Below, piece by piece: positions 41,148 to 49,742 of a DNA stretch of 64,000 nt (position 1 is its first letter; each line of letters begins with the position of its first letter). Source of the stretch: Arthrobacter_B citreus (GTDB lineage Bacteria > Actinomycetota > Actinomycetes > Actinomycetales > Micrococcaceae); assembly GCF_042429235.1 (NCBI RefSeq), contig NZ_JBHMBA010000002.1. The stretch is one strand, 5' to 3'. Position numbers and translations under genes: made by a program. Below the pieces are notes generated by a model that was not told where the DNA came from, did not search any database, and saw only the letters and a program-made list of their open reading frames with translations.

Positions 41148-42167
41148 TCAGGCCTGAAGATACAGCGATGGTTTGTCGTTGAGGGTGACGGCAACGCTGC
41201 GGCCGGTCCGCTGTGCCTCAACCCCGGCCTCGCAGCATGCAGCCGCCGCGTATCCGTCCCAGGCACCGGGCCCGTCGATGCCGCCGCGCCGGGCAGCGTC
41301 CACCCAGGCCTGGACCTCGCGGTCATAGGCGGTGCTGAAGCGCGCGGCGAAGCCGGGACTGACCGGTCCTCCCCACCGGCCCTGCGTGCTGAGGTACGGG
41401 CCGGCGTCGTTCCCGATGCGGAAGATGCCCTGCTCGAACACCGCCTGGGTGGCCACCTCATAGCCGAACTCGGCATTGACGTAGATCTCCACGTCCGCGA
41501 GCACCCCGGACTCCGTTTCGAGCAGCACATGCTGCGGATCCTGCTGGCCGGCAGGGGCGTTGCGGGTGGCCTTGCCGGTTCGGACCTGGACGGAGACGAT
41601 TTCTTCGCCGGTGAAGAACCGCACGGCGTCGAACTCGTGCACCACCGAGTCATTGATCAGCATCTCGTTGGTGAATCCAGGGGGTGTGGACGGATTGCGG
41701 TGCTGGTGGTGCAGCATCAGCACCTCCCCCAGCTCTCCCCCGCGGATCAGCGCCTGCAGCTGCGCGTATTCGGCGTCGTACCGGCGCATGAAGCCGACCT
41801 GGATGCGCTGGCGGCCCAGCTTTTCCTCAGCCTGCACCACCCGCCAGGCCGATGCCGAGTCAGGCGTCAGCGGTTTTTCGCACAGGACGGGCAGATCGCG
41901 GCCCAGGATGGCGTGCAGGGCATCTTCGTGCAGGAACCCCGGGGTGGCGAGCAGCACCGCGTCCGTGTCCGGGTTCTCCAACGCCTCCTCCACACTGCTC
42001 ATGGCGGCTGCGCCTGGAATGCCGGCCACGGCGGCAGCGGCACGGTCCGGATCAATGTCGACGACGGCGGAGACCTCCGCTCCGTGGATGCGCCGGTCCA
42101 GGCGCTGGATGTGGTCAACGCCCATGCGGCCGGCACCGATGACGGCGACGCGGAGATTCTGGCTCAT
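41148..42167 (-). CDS. iolG: inositol 2-dehydrogenase, Gfo/Idh/MocA
   Basis: Oxidises myo-inositol to 2-keto-myo-inositol (scyllo-inosose) with NAD. Of 339 residues, the Rossmann motif is VAVIGAGRMGVDHIQRL, the catalytic Lys is in LCEKPLTPD near residue 97, and the Asp/His active site is NDSVVHEFDAVRFF near 172. It sits between iolE (38 bases) and iolH (13 bases) as in other actinobacterial iol operons, which supports the assignment over the paralogue at 32584. Confidence 0.93.
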   Translation of the reverse strand: MSQNLRVAVIGAGRMGVDHIQRLDRRIHGAEVSAVVDIDPDRAAAAVAGIPGAAAMSSVEEALENPDTDAVLLATPGFLHEDALHAILGRDLPVLCEKPLTPDSASAWRVVQAEEKLGRQRIQVGFMRRYDAEYAQLQALIRGGELGEVLMLHHQHRNPSTPPGFTNEMLINDSVVHEFDAVRFFTGEEIVSVQVRTGKATRNAPAGQQDPQHVLLETESGVLADVEIYVNAEFGYEVATQAVFEQGIFRIGNDAGPYLSTQGRWGGPVSPGFAARFSTAYDREVQAWVDAARRGGIDGPGAWDGYAAAACCEAGVEAQRTGRSVAVTLNDKPSLYLQA

Positions 42168-42205
42168 CGGAGCCTCCTTCGGGTGGGGTGTGGAGCTGCA
42201 GGGGG

Positions 42206-43132
42206 TTAGCTGTCCGGAGAGGAAATCCGGGTCCGGGAGGTGCAGGAGCGCAGGTAGTCGCGGGTGCGGCGCGCGATGGGCAGCGGAACGCCGAAGTCGG
42301 CCACCGGATACATGTCCTGTTCCACGATTCCGAAGAGGGGCTTGCCGAGGTTTTCGGCCGCGGTAATGACGCGGGACAGGTCAGGCAGGCCGTGCGGCGG
42401 TTCCGTCATCACGCCGGCCGTGTTGGCAGCCGCCCAGGTCAGGTTCTGCTGCCGCACGGTTGCCAGGACACCGGGATCGATTTGCTTCAGGTGGAGGTAG
42501 CCTATCCGCTCGGGGTACTTGGAGATCAGTTCCTCGCTGTCAGCTCCGCCGTATTCGGCGTGGCCGGTGTCCAGGCACAGCGATACCAGTGCGGGGTCGG
42601 TTCCCGCCAGGAACCGCTCAATGTCCGGCTGGAAACAGATGTGGGAGTCGGCGTGGGAATGGAACTGCTGCCGCAGTCCGTAATCCTCGGCCAGGATCCG
42701 GCCCAGCCGGTTGTGGCCGGACAGCAGATCGGTCCACTGTTCCGCGGACAGCTCGGGGTTTTCGAGCGCCTCGCCGCTGACGTCGTCGCGCCACATCGCC
42801 GGAATTACCACCAGGTGCTGCCCGCCCATGGCCGCCGTCAGCTCCGCCACGTGCCGGACAGCGTCCTCCGCAGCTCCTTTCTGTCCTCCCCCGCGGTGGA
42901 AGGCGGTGAACACCGTGCCGGCGCTGAGTCTCAGTCCGCGCTGCGCCAGTTCATCGGCAAGCCGTGACGGGTCGGTGGGCAGGTAACCGTACGGGCCCAG
43001 TTCAATCCAGGAGTAGCCGGCAGCGGCTGCTTCATCGAGGAAGCGCTGCCACGGGGTCTGGCGGGGATCATCCGGGAACCAGACGCCCCAGGAATCGGGG
43101 GCGGTGCCGATGATCACGGTGTTCTCGTCCAT
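42206..43132 (-). CDS. iolE: inosose dehydratase
   Basis: TIM-barrel protein of 308 residues that dehydrates 2-keto-myo-inositol to the trihydroxycyclohexadione. Features of IolE include the opening GTAPDSWGVWFPDDP, EAAAAGYSWIELGPYGYLP, FHSHADSHI near residue 165, CLDTGHAEYGG near 195 and GYLHLKQIDP near 220, which provide metal ligands. The natural start is ATG at 43132 (MDENTVIIG). It follows iolD by 44 bases. Confidence 0.93.
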   Translation of the reverse strand: MDENTVIIGTAPDSWGVWFPDDPRQTPWQRFLDEAAAAGYSWIELGPYGYLPTDPSRLADELAQRGLRLSAGTVFTAFHRGGGQKGAAEDAVRHVAELTAAMGGQHLVVIPAMWRDDVSGEALENPELSAEQWTDLLSGHNRLGRILAEDYGLRQQFHSHADSHICFQPDIERFLAGTDPALVSLCLDTGHAEYGGADSEELISKYPERIGYLHLKQIDPGVLATVRQQNLTWAAANTAGVMTEPPHGLPDLSRVITAAENLGKPLFGIVEQDMYPVADFGVPLPIARRTRDYLRSCTSRTRISSPDS

Positions 43133-43176
43133 TCGCTGGTCCTGCCTTCTCCAGTGGGGGTGAGTGTGTGCAGCTC

Positions 43177-45129
43177 CTACCCGATCAGCGGACGCTGACG
43201 GGCTTTGTGGTCCGTGTACGTGGCGCTCGCCGCCCGGGTGGAATCCAGCTCCGATGTTTGCGCCACCGGGACATCCCACCAGGACTCGGAATCGGGAGCG
43301 TCGATGAGCGGATCGGATTCAATGTGGATGAGCACCGGCCCGCTTCCTTCGGGTTCGGCCTTGGCCTTTGCCACGGCGGTTTCCAGGTCAGCGATGACGT
43401 TCGGGCCGGGTTCCACCCGGATGACCCGGACGCCCAGGGACGCGGCGTTGGCGGCCAGATCAACCGGGAGCGTCCCGCCGTCGTCGAATGTGTGGTGTGT
43501 GGCGTCCAGTGTCCGGAACCGGGTGCCGAACCGCTGGGAGCCCAGCGATTCCGAGAGCGCGCCGATGGAGGCGTAGCCGTGGTTCTGGATCAGGACGGTG
43601 ATGAGCTTGATTCCTTCGGCGACGGCGGTGACCAGTTCCGTGTGCATCATCAGGTAGGAGCCGTCACCCACCATGACGACGACGTCGCGCGGCGTCTCGC
43701 CGTCGCCGGCCCGCTGCGCCTCGTCGATGGCGGCGCGCTTGACGCCCAGTCCGCCGGGGATCTCGTAGCCCATCGTGGAAAAGGCGTACTCCACGTGGTA
43801 GCCGTACGGATCCCGGATGCGCCACATCTTGTGCAGGTCCCCCGGCAGTGAGCCGGCGGCGCAGACGACGACGTCGCGCGGTTCCATGGCCCGGTTGACC
43901 GCGCCGATGATCTCGTTCTGGCTCGGCAGCGGGGTGTGCCGCTCGTCGAAGGCCGCGTCGACGGTGCTGTTCCACCGCTCTTTTTCGGCGGCCATCAGCT
44001 GCTGCAGGTCAGCCCCTACCCGGTATCCGCCCAAATGCTCCGCCAGCCGTATGAGCGCCTTGCGGGCGTCAGCGACAATCGGCAAGCTGCTGCCGAGCTT
44101 GTAGGCATCGATGGGGGCCACGTTGATGTTCACGAACTGCACATCCGAAGTCTGGAAGGCGGTGTGGGAGGCGGTGGTGAAGTCCTCGTACCGGGTGCCG
44201 ATCCCGATCACCAGGTCGGCCTCGAGTGCGACGGCGTTGGCCGCCGTCGTGCCGGTGGAACCCACAGCGCCCAGGCAGTACGGCGCGTCCCACGGAACCG
44301 AGCCGACGCCGGCCTGGGTGTAGGCGACCGGGATTCCCGTGTGCTCCGCCAGCTTGTTTAGCGCCTCAGCCGCAAAGGAATACAGCACCCCGCCGCCGGC
44401 GATGATGAGCGGGCGGCGAGCCGCTCGGATGAGGCGGGCGGCGAGTGCAATGTCCTCCTCGTCGGGGGCGGGCCGGCGGATGCGCCAGTCGCGTTCCGCC
44501 AGAAACTCTTCGGGAACGTCCAGTTCTTCGGCCTGCACATCCTGCGGCAGGGAAATGGTCACCGCACCGGTGTCGGCCGGATCCGTGAGCACCCGCAGGC
44601 CATGCAGGAACGCGGAAAAGAGCTGCTCGGGGCGGACCACCCGGTCAAAGTAGCGCGAGAGGGGACGGAAGGCGTCGTTGACGGTGATGTCGTAGGCCTC
44701 AGGCCGCTCCAGTTGCTGCAGCACTGGGTCGGGGGCACGGGTGGCGAAAGTGTCGGAGGGCAGCAGCAGCACCGGGAGCCGGTTGGTGGTGGCCAGTGCG
44801 GCGCCGGTGAGCATGTTGGTGGCCCCAGGGCCGATGGAACTGGTGACCGCGTAAGTGGCCCGCCGCCGGGTGTGCCGGGCATACCCCACCGCCTGGTGCA
44901 CCATGGCCTGCTCGTTCCGGCCCTGGTAGTACGGCATCAGCGCCGGGTTCCGCACCTGTGCCTGTTTCAGGGCCTGTCCCATGCCGGCAACGTTGCCGTG
45001 GCCAAAAATCCCAAACATCCCGGGGAACAGGCGCTCGCGGTATTCGGACCCGCCGGCGTCGTCCACTGCGTATTGGTTGCCCAGGAACTGAACCACTGCC
45101 TGGGCCACGGTCAATCTGCGCGTCACCAT
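43177..45129 (-). CDS. iolD: trihydroxycyclohexane-1,2-dione hydrolase
   Basis: Thiamine-diphosphate enzyme that opens the cyclohexanedione ring to 5-deoxy-glucuronate. The 650-residue length fits IolD. Features are the N-terminal pyrimidine-binding domain with FGIFGHGNVAGMGQAL and SIGPGATNMLTGAA, a central domain, and the ThDP motif GDGSYLMMHTELVTA near residue 485 with the NHGY segment. The ATG at 45129 follows GGAGG and shares one base with the previous stop (TGATG). The frame stays open far upstream, through the aldolase gene, but this is not coding. Confidence 0.96.
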   Translation of the reverse strand: MVTRRLTVAQAVVQFLGNQYAVDDAGGSEYRERLFPGMFGIFGHGNVAGMGQALKQAQVRNPALMPYYQGRNEQAMVHQAVGYARHTRRRATYAVTSSIGPGATNMLTGAALATTNRLPVLLLPSDTFATRAPDPVLQQLERPEAYDITVNDAFRPLSRYFDRVVRPEQLFSAFLHGLRVLTDPADTGAVTISLPQDVQAEELDVPEEFLAERDWRIRRPAPDEEDIALAARLIRAARRPLIIAGGGVLYSFAAEALNKLAEHTGIPVAYTQAGVGSVPWDAPYCLGAVGSTGTTAANAVALEADLVIGIGTRYEDFTTASHTAFQTSDVQFVNINVAPIDAYKLGSSLPIVADARKALIRLAEHLGGYRVGADLQQLMAAEKERWNSTVDAAFDERHTPLPSQNEIIGAVNRAMEPRDVVVCAAGSLPGDLHKMWRIRDPYGYHVEYAFSTMGYEIPGGLGVKRAAIDEAQRAGDGETPRDVVVMVGDGSYLMMHTELVTAVAEGIKLITVLIQNHGYASIGALSESLGSQRFGTRFRTLDATHHTFDDGGTLPVDLAANAASLGVRVIRVEPGPNVIADLETAVAKAKAEPEGSGPVLIHIESDPLIDAPDSESWWDVPVAQTSELDSTRAASATYTDHKARQRPLIG

Positions 45130-46094
45130 CAGTTGGAAACCTCCTGCTCGCTGCGGGTTTGGGGTGCCGGTGCCGGTGCCGGTGCCGTTTCCGGTGGTGT
45201 GCCGCTGTCCAGCAGCGATGCGGCCGCCGCCACCGCCTCGCTCACGCTGTCGGTCTTGGGATACAGCAGGGTGCGGCCAACGGTCAGTCCCTGCACGCCG
45301 GGAAGCCGAAGGGCTGCTTCCCAGAGGCTGTAGGTCTCCTGGGGGGATCCGGTGGGGTCTCCGCCCAGCAGGACAGTGGGCATGGTGGTGGCCGCCATGA
45401 CGCGTTCCATCTCGGGGACAACCGGCAGCTTCAGCCAGGTGTAGGCACTCGTCGAACCGAGGCCGGAGGCTATGGCGGCCGACCTGATGACCGCTTCGGT
45501 GCTGAGGATGTTGCGGAGCCGTCCGTGGTCCCATTCCGATATGAAGGGCTCGACCATGGCCACCAGGCGGCGTTCGGCCAGGCTGTCGATGGCTTTCGCA
45601 GTTGCTTCCAGGAAGGCAGGGGTGGCAGGATCGCCCAGGCAGATGCGGGTCAGCATTTTCCCGCCGGTGGCACCGAGTTTCTGGAGAGCCGCTGCGGTGT
45701 GTCCGGTGAACCGGTCATCGGCCTCATTCACAGCCCCGGCAAGTCCACCACGGTTCATCGAGCCGAACAGCAGCTTGCCGTCCAGCGCCCCCAGCAGGAG
45801 CAGGTCGTCCATGATGTCCGGACTGGCGAGCACGCCGTCGACGGCGGGATTGGCCAGTGCCTCCTGCAGCCGGTCGAGCAGTCCGTGCCGGTCCGCCATG
45901 GCCAGCGGCTGCTCCCCCACGGCCAGGGCACCCCGGGCCGGATGGTCCGCGGCCACGATGAGGTTCTGCCGGCCTGACAAGGGTCCCGGGTGGGGCGGGC
46001 GCGCCGCTGCCGCGCGGTGGACTGCCTCGGGATCGTCGAGCCGAATGCGGGAGAGGTGTTCGTAGCGCCGGGGGTCCGGGTCAGCTCCGTTCAT
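45129..46094 (-). CDS. Cgl0159-type (beta/alpha)8 aldolase-like protein
   Basis: Protein of 321 residues with a class I aldolase-like barrel, matching the gene found next to iolC in Corynebacterium glutamicum (Cgl0159). LIVAADHPARGALAV near residue 45, LFGSMNRGGL near 107 and TSAYTWLKLP near 200, with the Lys at the Schiff-base position, are visible. It probably performs the 2-deoxy-5-keto-gluconate-6-phosphate aldolase step (IolJ role), which the pathway needs and no other gene here provides. The tail has APAPAPAP repeats. It overlaps iolC by 14 bases. Confidence 0.85.
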   Translation of the reverse strand: MNGADPDPRRYEHLSRIRLDDPEAVHRAAAARPPHPGPLSGRQNLIVAADHPARGALAVGEQPLAMADRHGLLDRLQEALANPAVDGVLASPDIMDDLLLLGALDGKLLFGSMNRGGLAGAVNEADDRFTGHTAAALQKLGATGGKMLTRICLGDPATPAFLEATAKAIDSLAERRLVAMVEPFISEWDHGRLRNILSTEAVIRSAAIASGLGSTSAYTWLKLPVVPEMERVMAATTMPTVLLGGDPTGSPQETYSLWEAALRLPGVQGLTVGRTLLYPKTDSVSEAVAAAASLLDSGTPPETAPAPAPAPQTRSEQEVSN

Positions 46095-47082
46095 GGCTCC
46101 CCTCCTTCAGTTCCGGAACCATGCGGCCCCGCTCGGACAGCAGTTCGGTGACCTCTGCCGGTGTCGGCATGGCATCCGCACAGGAAATCCGGGATGCCAC
46201 CAGTGCCCCCGCGGCGTTTGCATAGTCCAGGACCACCGCCAGCGGCCAGCCCGCCAGCAGCCCGTGGCACAGCGCTCCGCCGAATGAATCTCCGGCTCCC
46301 AGCCCGTTCACGGTTTCCACCGGGACCGGAGCGGACACCACGCGTTCGGAAGACGACTTGGCCATCACGCCGTCGGCCCCCAGCTTGACGATGGCCAGGT
46401 GCACCCCCGCCTCCAGCAGCCGGTCTGCCTGTTCGTCTGGGGTGCCCTTGCCGACGGCCACGGCGCATTCGGTGGTGTTGCCCACGGCCACGGTGACATA
46501 CGGCAGGATTCGGGCAATCTGGTCCCGGGCCTCTTCCTCAGTGGGCCAAAACATGGGGCGGTAGTCCAAATCGAGGACTGTGTGCTGGCCCGAAAGGAGT
46601 GTGTCCCGGGGGCGTGCGGCGTGGGCGGCCAGCTGGGCCGATCGGCTGGGTTCCTGGCACAGCCCGGTTACGGTGGACCAGAAGATGCCCGCCCCGCGGA
46701 TCGCCTCCAGGTCCAGTTCCCCGGCAGTAATCTGCAGGTCCGGAGCTGTGGGGAACCGCCCGTAGAAATACAGGGGAAAGTCATCAGGGGGTTGGATGGC
46801 GCAGAACGTTACGGGCGTCTGGAGACCGTGCACTGCGCTCACCATGGTGTCGTCCACACCGAACTTCCGCAGCTCCCGGTGCAGGTATTCCCCGAAGGGG
46901 TCCTGTCCCGTGCGGCTGATGACGGCGCTGTGCCGTCCATGCCGGGCGGCGGCGACGGCCACATTGGACGGGGAGCCGCCCAGGTATTTCCGGAAGGTGG
47001 CGACGTCGACCAGGCCCACCCCAATCTCCTGCGGGTAGACGTCAACGCTGATCCGCCCCATGGTGAGCACGTCGTGAGCCAC
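46081..47082 (-). CDS. iolC: 5-dehydro-2-deoxygluconokinase
   Basis: PfkB/ribokinase-family kinase of 333 residues that phosphorylates 2-deoxy-5-keto-D-gluconate. MGRISVDVYPQEIG at the start, KYLGGSPSNVAVAAARHG near residue 32 and VNGLGAGDSFGGALCHGLL near 260, with catalytic Asp at about 264, are the family motifs. GTG start at 47082. It heads the catabolic operon; its promoter and operator lie at 47160-47188. Confidence 0.95.
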   Translation of the reverse strand: MAHDVLTMGRISVDVYPQEIGVGLVDVATFRKYLGGSPSNVAVAAARHGRHSAVISRTGQDPFGEYLHRELRKFGVDDTMVSAVHGLQTPVTFCAIQPPDDFPLYFYGRFPTAPDLQITAGELDLEAIRGAGIFWSTVTGLCQEPSRSAQLAAHAARPRDTLLSGQHTVLDLDYRPMFWPTEEEARDQIARILPYVTVAVGNTTECAVAVGKGTPDEQADRLLEAGVHLAIVKLGADGVMAKSSSERVVSAPVPVETVNGLGAGDSFGGALCHGLLAGWPLAVVLDYANAAGALVASRISCADAMPTPAEVTELLSERGRMVPELKEGSHERS

Positions 47083-47159
47083 TGTATCCGCCGGCCTTTC
47101 CGCTCCGGGCGGGAAGCGCCGCCCGTTCTGGCTATGGATGTGACCGAAGCCACACCCAT

Positions 47160-47188
47160 ACTCTGCCGTCGGGACTTTGTCCTGTCAA
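47160..47188 (-). promoter_or_regulatory. iolC operon promoter with operator
   Basis: Minus-strand -35 TTGACA (47183-47188), 17-base spacer and a weak -10 CAGAGT (47160-47165). The motif TGACAGGACA (47178-47187, minus strand) overlaps the -35 and is identical to the one in the iolB promoter, so the same GntR regulator is expected to act here. Confidence 0.7.
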
Positions 47189-47234
47189 ACTTTTTTTGAC
47201 TTCTGATGTGTGTGGCTGCACCTGCGCTCAGCAG

Positions 47235-48890
47235 TCACGCTGCGAGGAACCCTGCGCCGCTGAGCAGAACGGCCAACCGCAGGAGGGCACGGTCGCTGCC
47301 CGCGGGTCCGACCAGGCAGGCACCCCGGGGCAGGCCGTCGGCAGTCCGAAGAGGCATGCTCACGGCGGGCAGGCCGGCAAGCCCCGCCAGACAGGTCAGC
47401 TGCATGGTGGCGGTCCTGGTCCGTTGGATTTCGGTCTCGAGCGGACCCGGGGCACCGGCTCCAGCCTTGAGTTTTGAGGCGGTGTTGAGTTTCGGAGCGG
47501 CCGACGACGCCGAGGGCAGGATCAGGACCCGGGTGCCCAAAAGTTCGCGAATCTGCTGCTTGGCGGCCGCAGCTTCCGCGCGGGCCGATTGGTACGCCCC
47601 GCGGGAAATCGTCGATGCTGTCCGGAACCGCCCCGCAACATCCGCGCCCAATGACGCCATGTTCCGGCTGACCCAGGAGCCATGCGTTTGCCACGCCTCA
47701 AAGCCCTGAACGGTTTGGAAGGTCTTGAGCCACCCCGGCAGGACCTGTGCGTCAAAGGCGCCTTCTTCCAGCGCCGGGACTCCGCGGTCCTCCAAATGCA
47801 CCCAGTCCGACAGCATGGCAGCCAGCGCTTCTTGGCTGGGCCGGTCGGCGACTGCGGTAAGGGACGGCATGCTCAATGCGCCGGTCAGCGGGTTTCCCGC
47901 GGCGGCCGGCACCGGAGGCAGCAGCACCTTGCCAACCTTTTCCAGTGACCCGGCATCGCGCGTCATCCACCCGACGGTGTCAAAGGACGGCGCCAACGGC
48001 ATGACGCCGTCGAGCGATACCGCCCCGTGCGTAGTCCTGATACCGAACAGCCCCTGGTAGGAGGCCGGCACCCGGATTGATCCTCCCGTATCACTGCCCA
48101 GCCCCAGGTGGGCCTGCCCGGTCGATACGGCGCTGGCGGACCCCGAGGAGGACCCTCCGCTGATGTGTCCGGGCGCCTTCGGGTTGGGCGGCGTTCCGTA
48201 GTGGGCGTTCATGCCTGCCAGGCTGTAGGCGAATTCGTCAGTGCGCGCTATGCCGCGGACCGATGCACCGGCAGCAGTGAGGGCGGTGACGGCGGCGGCC
48301 GCACGGGACTCCGGTGCTGCGTCCTGAAGCCAGGCCTCGCTGCCGGCGCCGACGGGATGACCGGCAACGGCAAACAGATCCTTCACCGCCACTGTCATTC
48401 CCTCCAGCTGTCCCCGGCCCGTCGGGCGGACCAGGGGCGTGCCAACGGTCCGCCAAATGGTCGAGTCAACGGGCTGGGCGGGAGAAGTCACATGGGCCGC
48501 CACAATCATCCACCGCGCATCGCGCCGGTGCCACAGCTGTGTCTGTTGCCCCCGCCCGCCTCCGCATGCCTCTGTGACAGCGACAATCAGTGCCGTGCGG
48601 GGATCCGTTACTTGCACAGTGACGTTCACCAGCGTGCGGGCCGGGGCTCCGCCCCGGTAGAGGCGGAAGTCACGGATGGCATCGTGCCCCACGAGCAGTC
48701 CCCCGGCGTCGCCCCGGATCGTCGGCACCCCGGGTCCGAGCAGATCATCCGGGGCGAAGAGTTCGTCGAGCACGTCCAGGTCATTCATCATCAACGCGGT
48801 TTCATAAGCGTCGAATGCCTGCAGCAGCCCTTCCGGGGCCGGCGAACCTGCGAGTGTGTAGGGGCGGGTGGCGGGCGCGGTTGCCGTCAT
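47235..48890 (-). CDS. amidase with N-terminal AtzH-like domain
   Basis: Fusion of 551 residues. Residues 15-150 form an AtzH-like (DUF3225) domain of the NTF2 type (LLQAFDAYETALMMNDLDVL, LWHRRDARWMIVAAHVT). Residues 160-550 are an amidase-signature hydrolase with the Ser-cisSer-Lys triad: Lys in VAVKDLFAVAG (about 170), the cis-Ser in GGSSSGSAS (about 247) and the nucleophile in DTGGSIRVPAS (about 269). AtzH and AtzE act in cyanuric-acid and carboxybiuret hydrolysis in Pseudomonas as separate proteins. Here they are one chain, last in an operon with an ABC importer and a formamidase-like enzyme. The real substrate is unknown. Confidence 0.9.
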   Translation of the reverse strand: MTATAPATRPYTLAGSPAPEGLLQAFDAYETALMMNDLDVLDELFAPDDLLGPGVPTIRGDAGGLLVGHDAIRDFRLYRGGAPARTLVNVTVQVTDPRTALIVAVTEACGGGRGQQTQLWHRRDARWMIVAAHVTSPAQPVDSTIWRTVGTPLVRPTGRGQLEGMTVAVKDLFAVAGHPVGAGSEAWLQDAAPESRAAAAVTALTAAGASVRGIARTDEFAYSLAGMNAHYGTPPNPKAPGHISGGSSSGSASAVSTGQAHLGLGSDTGGSIRVPASYQGLFGIRTTHGAVSLDGVMPLAPSFDTVGWMTRDAGSLEKVGKVLLPPVPAAAGNPLTGALSMPSLTAVADRPSQEALAAMLSDWVHLEDRGVPALEEGAFDAQVLPGWLKTFQTVQGFEAWQTHGSWVSRNMASLGADVAGRFRTASTISRGAYQSARAEAAAAKQQIRELLGTRVLILPSASSAAPKLNTASKLKAGAGAPGPLETEIQRTRTATMQLTCLAGLAGLPAVSMPLRTADGLPRGACLVGPAGSDRALLRLAVLLSGAGFLAA

Positions 48891-48915
48891 GGGAAGGGTT
48901 CCTCTCCTTGGAGTG

Positions 48916-49719
48916 TCAGGCTGCGGCGATGGTGGCCGGTTCATGGACCAGCCGGGAAATCTCCCGTTTGTAGTCATTGAATTCCGCCGACGTGACGTCG
49001 CGGTCACCGGGCATCGGAATGTCGATGATTTTCTTGATGTGCCCCGGTACTCCGTGAGATGAACCGCCGGACATCACCACCACGCGGTCGGCGAGGTACA
49101 CGGCTTCCTCAATACTGTGCGTAATGAAGACCACGGTTGTACCGACCGTGCGGTGGATCCTGGAGAGCTCGTTTTGGAGCTGTTCCCGGGTCAGCGCATC
49201 CAGCGCACCAAACGGTTCGTCCATGAGCAGCACCGAGGGCTGGTTCGCCAAAACCCGGGCAATGGCGACGCGCTGCTGCATTCCCCCGGAAAGCTGATGC
49301 GGAAAAGAATCGGCAACCCGGGTCAGGCCCACCATTTCGGTAAATTCCCGGGTGCGTTCGTTCACTACCGAGGACGGATGCCGCTGCTGTTTGGGGCCGT
49401 AGGCAATGTTCTCCTTGACCGTCAGCCACGGGAACAATCCATAGTCCTGGAAAACAACACCACGGTCCGGGCCCGGTCCGGTGACCGGCCGTCCTTCCAC
49501 CTGGATAAGGCCGTCGGTGACCTGCTCGAATCCGGCGATCAGCCGCATGAGGGTGCTCTTGCCGCAGCCGCTGGCGCCCACTATTGCGATGAACTGTCCG
49601 GATTCGATCTCCAGGTCAGTGCCCTTCATGGCGTAAGGGCCATCGCCGTACCGTTTACCCACATTCCGGATGGAGATTGCTCCCGGCCGGCTGTTTCGTG
49701 GAAATGATTCAATGCGCAT
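48916..49719 (-). CDS. ABC transporter ATP-binding protein, SsuB/TauB-type
   Basis: ATPase of 267 residues for a nitrate/sulfonate/taurine-class importer. Walker A is GASGCGKST, the Q-loop VVFQDYGLFPWLTVKENI, the signature LSGGMQQR, Walker B VLLMDEPFGALD and the switch His is in FITHSIEEAV. The start is ATG at 49719 (MRIESFPRN). It lies 23 bases after the permease and 25 bases before the amidase. Neighbouring amidohydrolases suggest an amide or urea-like substrate, not sulfonate. Confidence 0.93.
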   Translation of the reverse strand: MRIESFPRNSRPGAISIRNVGKRYGDGPYAMKGTDLEIESGQFIAIVGASGCGKSTLMRLIAGFEQVTDGLIQVEGRPVTGPGPDRGVVFQDYGLFPWLTVKENIAYGPKQQRHPSSVVNERTREFTEMVGLTRVADSFPHQLSGGMQQRVAIARVLANQPSVLLMDEPFGALDALTREQLQNELSRIHRTVGTTVVFITHSIEEAVYLADRVVVMSGGSSHGVPGHIKKIIDIPMPGDRDVTSAEFNDYKREISRLVHEPATIAAA

Positions 49720-49742
49720 CGTGCTGCTCGGCTTTCTATTCG

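Noticed and set aside
40187..41653. 488-codon version of IolH
   Set aside because: The first 173 codons overlap iolG and are Arg/Ser/Pro-rich; IolH homology starts at the ATG 41134.
45130..45534. 135-residue N-terminal extension of IolD
   Set aside because: The open frame continues through the aldolase gene, but IolD homologues begin at MVTRRLT, where GGAGG precedes the ATG at 45129.
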